From positions 1-46,468 of the forward strand of contig CANGGG010000014.1 of the NCBI GenBank assembly GCA_947453415.1: a stretch of 46,468 nucleotides of DNA, written 5' to 3'. Positions 1 to 7,151 of this stretch are shown one piece after another. The DNA comes from Bacteroidota bacterium (GTDB lineage: Bacteria; Bacteroidota; Bacteroidia; UKL13-3). The position numbers and the translations under genes are program-made. Each line of letters begins with the position of its first letter. The first letter of the stretch is position 1. The notes beneath the pieces were generated by a model. It was not told where the DNA came from, made no database searches, and saw only the letters and a program-made list of their open reading frames with translations.

Positions 1-443
1 AAAGAAGACACACTGTTTACTGGCATTTCAGCAATTGCCAAAGCAGCAATACCAGCGGTGAATGAAGGAGCAAAAACAGCTGGACAAAATTTGTATGGGT
101 TCAATAATGGATCATCCACAATTTTATTAATTACTTCCTTCACTTCATCTATTCCTAAAGGATGAATCAATAAAGCATCTATGGTGTTAATTTTCGGGGT
201 TATAACACGGTAACCCAATTTCACAAAGGCATTGTTTACCACTGCAATACGTTTATCTTGATATCCGCTCATAGAAAAGCCAGTAAGAGAAATAATAATT
301 CCTTTTTCTTTCCCAGATGGTGCATATAAAAGTAAAGGAGTTTTACCACTTGAAAGTAATAATTCACAATCCTTTCCTTTACTATAATTTTTCAGCAATG
401 AAGTATTTACAATAAACCTTAGCCCTGCTAAAAACGATATCAT
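1..443 (-). CDS. alpha/beta-hydrolase-like protein, C-terminally truncated by the window edge
   Basis: The reading frame runs from an ATG at 443 to the left window edge, giving 147 residues without a stop. Visible features are a beta-strand followed by TGFSMSGYQDKR near residues 54-65, typical of the oxyanion region of alpha/beta hydrolases, and FAPSFTAG near residues 131-138, which sits where the nucleophile elbow (G-x-S-x-G) is expected but has a degenerate first position. The rest of the active site lies outside the window. It starts 22 nt after the DUF1573 gene on the same strand, so the two are probably co-transcribed. The substrate is unknown. Family assignment is moderate; that it is a coding gene is fairly secure. 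Confidence 0.6.
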   Translation of the reverse strand, partial: MISFLAGLRFIVNTSLLKNYSKGKDCELLLSSGKTPLLLYAPSGKEKGIIISLTGFSMSGYQDKRIAVVNNAFVKLGYRVITPKINTIDALLIHPLGIDEVKEVINKIVDDPLLNPYKFCPAVFAPSFTAGIAALAIAEMPVNSVSS

Positions 444-465
444 AGTTGGATTTTAAATAAAATTA

Positions 466-912
466 CTAAAATCCTCCTTCAGCGGGCTGTGTTTTAACAG
501 GTGAAACTGGTTCACGGGGCTTGTCTTTTACCACGCCCTTTATAGTTAATACCAAACTATTATTGCTTGCATTGCTAGTAACGGTAATGGTTTTTGTAAA
601 TGCACTTCTTAATGAACCCGCACTATAAACAACAGTTATTTTAGCTTTTTGGCCAGGCATAATTGGCTCGCGGGGCCAGCTAGGAGCAGTACAGCCACAG
701 CTTGGTTGAACATTACTTAATATTAATGGTGCTTGACCTTTGTTGGTAAATTCAAAACTATATTCTGATGGAGCTCCATCCCAAATGGTACCAAAGTCAT
801 GTGTCATTTTTTCAAAAGCTATTTCTGCTTTTGGTCCATCTTTTTTATCTTGAGCAAATAATTGGCTAAATCCAACTAAAACTATAAAACTAAAAATTAC
901 TATTTTCTTCAT
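466..912 (-). CDS. DUF1573 domain secreted protein
   Basis: A 148-residue protein with a signal peptide (residues 1-20, cleavage after LFA) and one DUF1573 domain. The family hallmarks are present: HDFG at 38-41, the strand pattern of F.F.N.G, SCGCT at 71-75, then PG and TVTSNA at about 86-115. DUF1573 is an immunoglobulin-like beta-sandwich very common in Bacteroidota envelopes; its biochemical role is not established. The tail after residue 130 is Pro/Lys-rich and looks unstructured. It lies upstream of the hydrolase-like gene in the same direction. A weak -7-like element (TTACTTTG on the minus strand) is at 941-948. Identification of the family is confident; function is not known. Confidence 0.9.
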   Translation of the reverse strand: MKKIVIFSFIVLVGFSQLFAQDKKDGPKAEIAFEKMTHDFGTIWDGAPSEYSFEFTNKGQAPLILSNVQPSCGCTAPSWPREPIMPGQKAKITVVYSAGSLRSAFTKTITVTSNASNNSLVLTIKGVVKDKPREPVSPVKTQPAEGGF

Positions 913-963
913 GTGATTTGTATGGTAAAAATTGAAAGTTCAAAGTAAACTAAAATCTAAAAT

Positions 964-2082
964 TTAATGAAATGTTTTTTCAAAATAATATTTTAGGTAA
1001 AACGAATACGAATAATCAAATATTTGAGTTTGGATGTCAATAACAGGTTCAAACCTAGCACTCATTTGAATTTGATTGAACAAGGTTTTGTTATAAATTA
1101 TTCTTGGAATAATTAAGCTTCTACTATTGGGTTTGAATGTTGGATCATCAATGCTCTGACATTGGTATATAGCTGTTCCTCGTGGTGAAATAAAGTATTG
1201 ACTTTCAAAATAACTCAACATAAATTGCAGGTTACTATATTGATAAGTTAGGTTTCCATAAATAGCCTTGCCATCATTTTGATTGGCAAAAACTAAAGTA
1301 TCACCGGTGTCTTTATAGCCTAATAAGTATGATTCAAAAACCACTTTTTGTTTTTTAGAAATTTCATAACTAGTTTTCAATCCCAAAGTATAATTGGCAC
1401 GCATGGTTAATTTATTTACCATATCAGCATCTATTTGTCCGCCAGCATGGCTTAACATGCCTTGTAAAACTGAATAAACTTTAAATTTGTATGTTGGGTT
1501 ATTTAATAATTGCGTATAATTTAAACCAGCGGTAAATTGCTCCTTATATGGTGAGCCACGCTCAATGAATTTTTCCCAATTAATCCAAATATCCAAAAAC
1601 GTTTTTGGCTTTTGATATTTTAATTGAAAACCATTTTCTAATCTATGTTCTATGTTTCTAGCAATGTCGAACATGGGTTCAATGATTTGGTGACTAGTGG
1701 CGCCCTCTAAAGTACCCAAAAGCATTTCCAAATTGCGGTATTTAGTTTTTACAGTAAAAGTTGGAATAACAGTTGTTTCTCCACCAAAATCATTTCTAAC
1801 AAATACACCTGTTTGAATTTTTATATTACCTGTTGGCTGATACGAAAAGGAGGGACTTACTTGATATCCAAATAAGGTTCTTCCTAATTCTATGTCATTA
1901 AAATATTCAGTATTTCGCATGTAATTAAACACCGTTGCTGAAAAGCCAAACTTGCCGCTATCAGCTTCATTTACTGAAATGTGTTGGTTTAAATAACTGT
2001 TATCAACTTGCGCAAATAACCGAGCATTTACCCAAAACAAAATCGAAAAATAAATGAGTTTTAAAACCCTTGATTTAACCAT
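964..2082 (-). CDS. putative outer-membrane beta-barrel protein, uncharacterised
   Basis: A 372-residue protein with a signal peptide (cleavage after RLFA, about residue 24). The rest is rich in alternating hydrophobic/polar segments, Tyr, Phe and Asn, and ends in YYFEKTFH, which fits a membrane beta-barrel with an aromatic-rich last strand. I do not recognise a named family. It sits between the DUF1573 gene and the saccharopine dehydrogenase-like gene, all on the minus strand, with 51 and 63 nt gaps, so read-through is possible. The outer-membrane location is inferred from composition and from the signal peptide, not from a recognised domain. Confidence 0.7.
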   Translation of the reverse strand: MVKSRVLKLIYFSILFWVNARLFAQVDNSYLNQHISVNEADSGKFGFSATVFNYMRNTEYFNDIELGRTLFGYQVSPSFSYQPTGNIKIQTGVFVRNDFGGETTVIPTFTVKTKYRNLEMLLGTLEGATSHQIIEPMFDIARNIEHRLENGFQLKYQKPKTFLDIWINWEKFIERGSPYKEQFTAGLNYTQLLNNPTYKFKVYSVLQGMLSHAGGQIDADMVNKLTMRANYTLGLKTSYEISKKQKVVFESYLLGYKDTGDTLVFANQNDGKAIYGNLTYQYSNLQFMLSYFESQYFISPRGTAIYQCQSIDDPTFKPNSRSLIIPRIIYNKTLFNQIQMSARFEPVIDIQTQIFDYSYSFYLKYYFEKTFH

Positions 2083-2145
2083 AAAAATTATTGATTAGGA
2101 TTGCAATTTATGTAAAAAGCGAATGAAAAATGAATAAAGCAGTAT

Positions 2146-3468
2146 TTATGCTTCAATAAATTCAATTCCATTTTTTGCTAATTCAGCTAAAATAGGTTTG
2201 TAAAACTCAGCAGTAATTGGAATTTGAACACCTTTAGCTTTTATTTTATTTTGCAAAATTAATTTGCATGCTATTGCCATTGGCAACCCCACTGTTTTAG
2301 CCATGGCAGTGTAAGTTTTGTCTTCACCTTTTACTACCAATGTGCTATTAATTTTTTGCTTTTTGTTATTTAACTCAAATGCTATTTCATGTTTCATTAC
2401 AATCATGTCTAAATCTGTTTTTTCTAACAACCATTTTTGTTGTAATAAATACTGAAGTATTTGGGCTGGAGTAGCATTTTCAAGTCCAATCATTTCATTG
2501 GTAAATAATCCCAACCATTTTACTCTTTTAAAGTCTTTGCTAGCTTTTGAAATGTTAAAAAATGCACAAAATACTTCTTCTACATTGCCATGATTAGCAC
2601 CACTTAAAAACGATGCTACCAAGTCGCGATAGGTTAAAACATTACTATTATGAATGCAAAAACTATCGTCTGTTAAGCCTAATTTCACTAATAAATTCCA
2701 GCTTTGGCTAAATCCTTTTTTGCGCAAAGTTCCTCTAATTACGGAAGTAGCTTTTTGTAAACCATAGGGTTCAATATAACTTAAACTATCGCGGTTGGCA
2801 TACATTTCAAAAACACCATAATTGGCAATATTCACGCTAGCTGTTTGTTCAAAAATTCTATTTGGTGGTATAAATTTTATTAACCCATTTTCTAAATATT
2901 GAGCGGTAGCTTGTCCAGCTAAAATAACGTTTCTTGGGTTCCAAGTAAATTTATAGTTCCACGGATTGGTATCAAATTCAGGAGCAACCAAACCACCACA
3001 AAACGATTTGAAAGAGGTGATATTTCCCCCATCTTTTTGTATTTTGTGAATCATTTCCATAGCCGACAAATGGTCAATGCCTGGATCTAAACCTATTTCA
3101 TTTAAAAACAAAACATTAGCTTTCAAAGCTGCTTCGTTTAAACTTTGCATTGGAGGCGTTACATAACTGGCAGTTACCAAATTCTTTTTAAATTTAATAC
3201 AGTCGTGCGCTGCAATAATGTGTAAAGTAGGAGGTAAAAGTGAAACCACTAAATCTGTATTTTTTATAGCTTCTTCGCGTTCGTTTTGGTTATTAATATT
3301 AAATGCTAAAGCAATTCCTTGTTTACTACTTCCTATTTTTTGCTTGGCTAAATCAATGCTTTGATCAGCAATTGTAACTTGCCAATTTTCCTTTTTGGCG
3401 TTTGCCAATAAATATTTTATTAAGTATGAAGAAGATAGACCTGCGCCTATTACCAATATTTTTTTCAT
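2146..3468 (-). CDS. saccharopine dehydrogenase-like oxidoreductase (saccharopine reductase family)
   Basis: A 440-residue NAD(P)-dependent enzyme of the LYS9/saccharopine reductase family, which interconverts saccharopine with aminoadipate semialdehyde plus glutamate in lysine metabolism. It has an N-terminal Rossmann fold with VIGAGLSSSYL at residues 6-16, a second-strand region ending in VVSLLPP (74-80), the family motif GLDPGIDH at 126-133, and SFCGGL...APE at 155-164 at the start of the catalytic domain. The ATG at 3468 is chosen over one at 3495 because a consensus promoter -7 element (3493-3500) overlaps the upstream ATG, and because the Rossmann strand begins directly at MKKILVIGAG. 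In this phylum the enzyme is usually linked to lysine breakdown; that role here is inferred. Confidence 0.88.
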   Translation of the reverse strand: MKKILVIGAGLSSSYLIKYLLANAKKENWQVTIADQSIDLAKQKIGSSKQGIALAFNINNQNEREEAIKNTDLVVSLLPPTLHIIAAHDCIKFKKNLVTASYVTPPMQSLNEAALKANVLFLNEIGLDPGIDHLSAMEMIHKIQKDGGNITSFKSFCGGLVAPEFDTNPWNYKFTWNPRNVILAGQATAQYLENGLIKFIPPNRIFEQTASVNIANYGVFEMYANRDSLSYIEPYGLQKATSVIRGTLRKKGFSQSWNLLVKLGLTDDSFCIHNSNVLTYRDLVASFLSGANHGNVEEVFCAFFNISKASKDFKRVKWLGLFTNEMIGLENATPAQILQYLLQQKWLLEKTDLDMIVMKHEIAFELNNKKQKINSTLVVKGEDKTYTAMAKTVGLPMAIACKLILQNKIKAKGVQIPITAEFYKPILAELAKNGIEFIEA

Positions 3469-3492
3469 AAAAACCCCTTTTAAAATGCATTG

Positions 3493-3523
3493 CAAACATA
3501 TATTTCATTTACATGGAAACAAA
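3493..3523 (-). promoter_or_regulatory. Bacteroidota-type promoter of the saccharopine dehydrogenase-like gene
   Basis: On the minus strand TTTG (3520-3523) is followed after exactly 19 nt by TATGTTTG (3493-3500), a full match to the Bacteroidota consensus TTTG-N19-21-TAnnTTTG. It predicts a short leader ending at the ATG at 3468. Confidence 0.75.
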
Positions 3524-3544
3524 CTGTTTTTAAACAACAAAAAA

Positions 3545-3571
3545 CCGACTAATCAATTGCTTGATAGTCGG
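3545..3571 (-). terminator. hairpin terminator after the 44-residue lipoprotein gene
   Basis: CCGACTA/TAGTCGG plus TCAA/TTGA arms with one bulged base and a 4-nt loop, followed on the minus strand by a run of six T. It lies 60 nt downstream of the small gene at 3631-3765. Confidence 0.7.
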
Positions 3572-3630
3572 CTTTTGTAGGTAATTTAAATCTTATGAAG
3601 AGATATTATATAAGCTTACACTCGTACTTA

Positions 3631-3765
3631 TTATAATTTTTTATTTGAATTTTCTTCTTGTTGTTCGCTTACTGGTTTTTCTGTTTTATTAGATTTGCCA
3701 CAACCTTTGGTAAATGTTCCTAATGTTAAGCCACCAAATAATAATATAATCAAAGTTGTTTTCAT
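3631..3765 (-). CDS. small predicted lipoprotein, 44 residues
   Basis: A short reading frame of 44 codons with a positively charged start, a hydrophobic stretch (residues 4-18), and GCGKSN around residue 22, where the Cys may be a lipid-anchored residue although the preceding TKG is not a textbook lipobox. The remainder is short, charged and Gln/Glu/Asn/Lys-rich. The case for a real gene comes from context: a perfect -7 element (TATTTTTG on the minus strand, 3797-3804) precedes it and a hairpin terminator follows it, and it fills an otherwise empty gap of 450 nt. No function can be assigned. Small lipoproteins of this kind are common in Bacteroidota. Confidence 0.6.
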   Translation of the reverse strand: MKTTLIILLFGGLTLGTFTKGCGKSNKTEKPVSEQQEENSNKKL

Positions 3766-3796
3766 GTTTTTTTATCTTGTAGTCTATTAACGTTCA

Positions 3797-3804
3797 CAAA
3801 AATA
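3797..3804 (-). promoter_or_regulatory. -7 promoter element of the 44-residue lipoprotein gene
   Basis: TATTTTTG on the minus strand matches TAnnTTTG exactly, 31 nt before the ATG at 3765. I see no TTTG at the expected -33 distance. Confidence 0.45.
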
Positions 3805-3893
3805 AAATAGTTACATTGAATTAATATTTTTTTTTGATGAACTTGATTTATTGATTGTTAAAATAAAATACAATTAATTAGTACAAAAAAAAC

Positions 3894-3919
3894 CCGTTTT
3901 TCAACTGAATGAAAAACGG
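3894..3919 (-). terminator. hairpin terminator of the superoxide dismutase gene
   Basis: A perfect 10-bp stem (CCGTTTTTCA / TGAAAAACGG) with a 6-nt loop, followed on the minus strand by G and a run of eight T. It lies 26 nt beyond the sod stop codon. The plus strand also has a T run, so it could act in both directions. Confidence 0.85.
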
Positions 3920-3945
3920 ATTTTTTTTACAGGATTATCTAAAAA

Positions 3946-4551
3946 CTACAAAGCTTCTGCGTATAATTTTTCTACTTCTGCCCAATTTACTAGATTCCAA
4001 AATGCTGTAATATAATCAGGTCTGCGGTTTTGGTAATGCAAATAATAAGCATGTTCCCAAACGTCTAATCCTAAAACTGGAGTTCCTTTGCATTCTGCAA
4101 TGTCCATTAAAGGATTGTCTTGGTTTGGAGTGGAGCAAACACATAATTTTCCTTCTTTCAAACATAACCAAGCCCAACCTGAACCAAAACGGGTAGTTGC
4201 TGCTTTTGCAAATTCTTCTTTGAATTTATCCATTCCACCTAAGTCGGCATTAATGGCATCTAATAATTTTCCACTAGGACTTCCACCAGCATTTGGGCCA
4301 ATAATTTTCCAAAAGAAACTATGGTTAAAATGCCCGCCACCATTGTTGCGAACTGGCATTGGATATTTTGAAATATTTTTACAAATTTCTTCAATGCTTA
4401 AATTTTCAGCATCGGTTCCAGTCAAAGCATTGTTTAAATTGGTAACATAAGCTTGATGGTGTTTGCTGTGGTGAATTTCCATCGTGCGAGCATCAATATT
4501 TGGCTCTAGCGCAGTGTATTCGTAAGTAAGTTTTGGTAATTCGAATGACAT
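3946..4551 (-). CDS. sod: superoxide dismutase (Fe/Mn family, Mn-type residues)
   Basis: A 201-residue enzyme that converts superoxide to oxygen and hydrogen peroxide, with no signal peptide and so probably cytoplasmic. Metal ligands are visible: His27 (in MEIHHSKHH), His77 (in FNHSFFW), Asp163 and His167 (in DVWEHAYY). Gly72 together with Gln144 (in TPNQDNPLM) is the arrangement seen in Mn-type enzymes, where the active-site Gln comes from the C-terminal domain; cambialistic use of iron cannot be excluded. Length is normal for the family. It is monocistronic: its own promoter with an adjacent perfect inverted repeat lies upstream and its own terminator downstream. This is one of the firmest calls in the window. 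Confidence 0.97.
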   Translation of the reverse strand: MSFELPKLTYEYTALEPNIDARTMEIHHSKHHQAYVTNLNNALTGTDAENLSIEEICKNISKYPMPVRNNGGGHFNHSFFWKIIGPNAGGSPSGKLLDAINADLGGMDKFKEEFAKAATTRFGSGWAWLCLKEGKLCVCSTPNQDNPLMDIAECKGTPVLGLDVWEHAYYLHYQNRRPDYITAFWNLVNWAEVEKLYAEAL

Positions 4552-4582
4552 AATATTTATGGGTTTTTAAAGTTTAAAATAA

Positions 4583-4625
4583 TGCATTATAAAATTGAGC
4601 AATTCAATTTTATAATGCAAATGTA
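4583..4625 (-). promoter_or_regulatory. sod -7 element with abutting 16-bp perfect inverted repeat
   Basis: On the minus strand TACATTTG (4618-4625) matches the Bacteroidota -7 consensus. It runs directly into a perfect inverted repeat: TGCATTATAAAATTGA (4583-4598) and TCAATTTTATAATGCA (4604-4619) with a 5-nt spacer. The predicted transcription start falls inside the promoter-proximal arm, so the repeat could be an operator or a 5'-end hairpin in the mRNA. Confidence 0.6.
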
Positions 4626-4726
4626 AAAATATAAACCAAATTTGGTAATGAAATGTTTTGTATAATTTACTGTTTTTTAGTTATTAGGTTGATTAGTTAA
4701 TTGAGTTCTGATATAAATATTTACCT

Positions 4727-4761
4727 ATTGCTCATTGCCAATTGACAATTTTCCATTGTAA
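4727..4761. repeat. degenerate tandem array of five 7-nt units
   Basis: Five heptamers lie in phase: ATTGCTC, ATTGCCA, ATTGACA, ATTTTCC, ATTGTAA. All start with ATT and four with ATTG. A second heptamer array with a similar consensus (ATnGnCn) occurs at 31456-31483. Confidence 0.5.
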
Positions 4762-4912
4762 GTTAGCTTCCGATTATCGTCCAATGTCTATTAAAAATTG
4801 TCCATAATACATTTCAAATAACAAAATATCTTGATAAATTGGTGTTTAGTTTCATAGTAAATACGGAAATCAAAGCTAAAATTTGTTTTTTTAAATATAT
4901 ATCAAAATCAAC

Positions 4913-5857
4913 ATGAAAAACTGCATTTCATTTGCACTATTATTTATTAGTACTTTAACAGTATTTGCTCAGGTAGAAAATCCAAGAGGTGTAATTAAAA
5001 ATCCAAAGGGATTTAAAGAAAAATCTCATAATTTTTTGATGAGTAAACGATTTAAAACTGCAACTGGACAGCGGGATAGTTTGCAAGCTATTAATTTGTT
5101 ATTTAACAAAGACACCACTCAACGTGGTATTGAATACAGAGCTTTAGACTCAGTTTATCGTGATTTATTATCAAAATATAATGAGTTAAATAGAAAGCAT
5201 AAATCATTACAAACCGATTATACTGAAATGAACCAACGCTACACCGATTTACTAAAAACGGCATTAAGTAAAACGGAGCAATTAAACTTGGCATTGAAAC
5301 AAAAAGAAGACATGCTTTCATTAAGAGAAAAACGCTTGGTTGAATTGGAAAGTATTATTCGCAGACAAGATTCAATTACCAATGCTTTAAATGAAATAGT
5401 AAAACGTGCTTTGTTAAGTTTTAACAGCGAAGAACTAACTGTTGAAATGAAAAATGGTAAAGTTTATGTTTCTTTAAGTGATAAATTATTATTCAAATCA
5501 GGAAGTGCGGATATTGAAGAAAAAGGCCAAGAAGCAATCAAAAAATTAGCTGATGTGTTAAATAAAAATCCGGAAATAGATGTGTTAATTGAAGGTCATA
5601 CAGATAATGTCCCTTTGCGAAGCTCTATAAATTTTAAAGATAATTGGGAATTAAGTACAGGTCGTGCAACTAATATAGTTAGAATTATAAGTGATGTTAG
5701 TAAAGTAAATCCTAAGCGATTAACTGCTGCGGGCCGCAGTGAATACATGCCAAAAGTGAGTAATGATTCTCCTGAGGGAAGAGCTAAAAACCGTAGAACT
5801 GAAATTATATTAACGCCTAAGTTAGACGAGTTATACAAACTAATTGATAAAAAGTAA
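4913..5857 (+). CDS. OmpA/MotB-type peptidoglycan-associated protein with coiled coil
   Basis: A 314-residue envelope protein. Residues 1-19 form a signal peptide (cleavage before QVEN). Residues of about 75-155 are strongly heptad-like and charged, predicting a long coiled coil. Residues of about 180-305 are an OmpA C-terminal domain, with FKSGSA at 194-199, EGHTDNVPLR at 227-236, LSTGRA at 247-252 and NRRTEI at 293-298, the elements that bind diaminopimelate in peptidoglycan. No beta-barrel precedes the domain, so it probably anchors the coiled-coil part to the cell wall from the periplasm. It stands alone, followed by a hairpin terminator. Confidence 0.9.
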   Translation: MKNCISFALLFISTLTVFAQVENPRGVIKNPKGFKEKSHNFLMSKRFKTATGQRDSLQAINLLFNKDTTQRGIEYRALDSVYRDLLSKYNELNRKHKSLQTDYTEMNQRYTDLLKTALSKTEQLNLALKQKEDMLSLREKRLVELESIIRRQDSITNALNEIVKRALLSFNSEELTVEMKNGKVYVSLSDKLLFKSGSADIEEKGQEAIKKLADVLNKNPEIDVLIEGHTDNVPLRSSINFKDNWELSTGRATNIVRIISDVSKVNPKRLTAAGRSEYMPKVSNDSPEGRAKNRRTEIILTPKLDELYKLIDKK

Positions 5858-5870
5858 ACATAAAAACTTT

Positions 5871-5908
5871 AAAATAGCTGCCATTATTGACAAAATAGCA
5901 GCTGTTTT
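5871..5908 (+). terminator. hairpin terminator of the OmpA-type gene
   Basis: An 11-bp stem (AAAATAGCTGC / GCAGCTGTTTT, one G-U pair) with a 16-nt loop and a T-rich 3' side, 14 nt after the stop codon. Confidence 0.65.
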
Positions 5909-5971
5909 TAAATTTTATTAGTATCAATATATCAATGCTTTGAAATATAAAATAAATTCTATTTACAATAA

Positions 5972-6003
5972 TTTGATACAAAATATAAATAATAGTATCA
6001 TTT
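5972..6003 (+). promoter_or_regulatory. possible promoter of the DUF4834-FkbM operon
   Basis: TTTG (5972-5975), a 20-nt spacer, then TATCATTT (5996-6003), which matches TAnnTTTG at six of eight positions and is followed by TTG. It lies 41 nt before the ATG at 6044. Confidence 0.35.
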
Positions 6004-6043
6004 TTGCATCTTAGTATTTATTCATAAAATTAGCCATTAAATC

Positions 6044-6268
6044 ATGTTCAAATTCTTAGTATATTTATTTTTGTTTTACACCGCATCGCGCTTTATTTTT
6101 GGCACTTTACTTGGTTACAAAAAGAGTAATCAAATTCCAAATCATTCACCAAATTCAATGGAAGATGAAGAAATAAAAGTTAAACCTAAAAAAGCTTCAT
6201 CGAGTAATAATAACCAAAAAACAAATTCCAACATAGGAGAGTATGTTGATTTTGAAGAGATAAAATAA
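6044..6268 (+). CDS. DUF4834 family small membrane protein
   Basis: A 74-residue protein: one hydrophobic N-terminal helix (about residues 3-22, with the FIFG motif following) and a hydrophilic tail ending in GEYVDFEEIK, the conserved C-terminal signature I associate with DUF4834 in Bacteroidota. The Ser/Asn/Lys-rich middle is probably disordered. The function of the family is unknown. The stop codon is separated from the FkbM methyltransferase ATG by 3 nt, so the genes are almost certainly co-transcribed. Confidence 0.85.
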   Translation: MFKFLVYLFLFYTASRFIFGTLLGYKKSNQIPNHSPNSMEDEEIKVKPKKASSSNNNQKTNSNIGEYVDFEEIK

Positions 6269-6271
6269 ACC

Positions 6272-7018
6272 ATGATTGAAAAAGTAGTACGTAGTATTTT
6301 ATTAAAATCGTTTGGCTTAGAAGGATATTTAGCCATTGTAAGTGATGCTTATTTACGCATTACAAATCTTGGTTTTTTAAAAAATAAATATCCTGAATTA
6401 TTTTTTTTAAAAAAAATTATAAAGCCAGGTTTTGTAAGTATTGATATAGGTGCAAACGTGGGTTATTATAGTACCAATATTTCAAAATTAAGTGGTACCA
6501 CGGGTAAGGTTTTAGCTATTGAGCCAGTTCCTCTTTTTGCCAATGTTTTTAAACGCAATGCACATAAATTTGCATTGAAAAATATTACACTTCATCAAAC
6601 TGCTTTAGGTGCTGAAAACAAAAATATAGAAATGGGAACGCCAGTAATTGATGGTGTTTTCAGACATGGATTAACACATGTTTTAAATGCCGAAAACGAC
6701 AATACTGCATTAGAAACTTTTGAAGCAGAAATGAAAATTCCTGATGAATTATTTGCCAATATTACTCAACTTGATTTTATTAAATGCGATGTAGAAGGTT
6801 ATGAAATATACTTATTTCCTCATTTGATTAATACAATTAAAAAGTTTAACCCACTTATTCAAATAGAAATTAGCACTTCAGAAAATCGTAAAATCATATA
6901 CGAATTGCTGTCACCATTGGGATACAACGCCTTTGGTTTGAAAAATAATGAATTGTTCAAATTATCTTCAAATGAAAGCTTGAATTATACTTTAGGCGAT
7001 TTATATTTTAAAAATTAG
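6272..7018 (+). CDS. FkbM family SAM-dependent methyltransferase
   Basis: A 248-residue class I methyltransferase. The S-adenosylmethionine-binding loop is SIDIGANVGYYS (residues 56-67), followed by the acidic end of strand 2 in AIEPVP (82-87) and the FkbM signature DFIKCDVEGYE (168-178). FkbM proteins methylate hydroxyl groups of sugars or polyketides; here a sugar or glycan acceptor is plausible because a sugar nucleotidyltransferase lies convergently next door, but that is inference. No signal peptide. It is the second gene of a two-gene unit with DUF4834 and shares a bidirectional terminator with the convergent gene. Confidence 0.92.
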   Translation: MIEKVVRSILLKSFGLEGYLAIVSDAYLRITNLGFLKNKYPELFFLKKIIKPGFVSIDIGANVGYYSTNISKLSGTTGKVLAIEPVPLFANVFKRNAHKFALKNITLHQTALGAENKNIEMGTPVIDGVFRHGLTHVLNAENDNTALETFEAEMKIPDELFANITQLDFIKCDVEGYEIYLFPHLINTIKKFNPLIQIEISTSENRKIIYELLSPLGYNAFGLKNNELFKLSSNESLNYTLGDLYFKN

Positions 7019-7090
7019 GCTAAAAAGTTTAATTTTTAATGCAACTTCAAGCAATCGTTTTTGTATTTACATTAATAAATAAACACAAAA

Positions 7091-7123
7091 AAAGCTGCTC
7101 CAAAAATATTTTGGAGCAGCTTT
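7091..7123. terminator. bidirectional terminator between convergent genes
   Basis: A perfect 15-bp stem (AAAGCTGCTCCAAAA / its complement) with a 3-nt loop, flanked by A and T runs on both sides. It serves the FkbM gene on the plus strand and the nucleotidyltransferase gene on the minus strand. Confidence 0.9.
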
Positions 7124-7151
7124 TTTATTACAAATTATGATCAACTGACAA

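Larger units (their letters stand above)
4552..4912. other. 361-nt intergenic region between sod and the OmpA-type gene
   Basis: Divergent spacer. It holds the sod promoter and inverted repeat (4583-4625), a degenerate heptamer array (4727-4761) and scattered related words such as AATGTCT and ATTGTCC near 4780-4805. Nothing in it looks coding, and I find no convincing full promoter for the plus-strand gene at 4913. Confidence 0.6.

Noticed and set aside
3395-3580. A 61-codon plus-strand frame across the saccharopine dehydrogenase start and the terminator at 3545
   Set aside because: It would run through a promoter and a hairpin on the opposite strand and resembles no protein.
4088-4450. A 120-codon open frame on the plus strand inside sod
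   Set aside because: It lies wholly antisense to a conserved enzyme with all active-site residues, has no signal of its own and no recognisable protein pattern.
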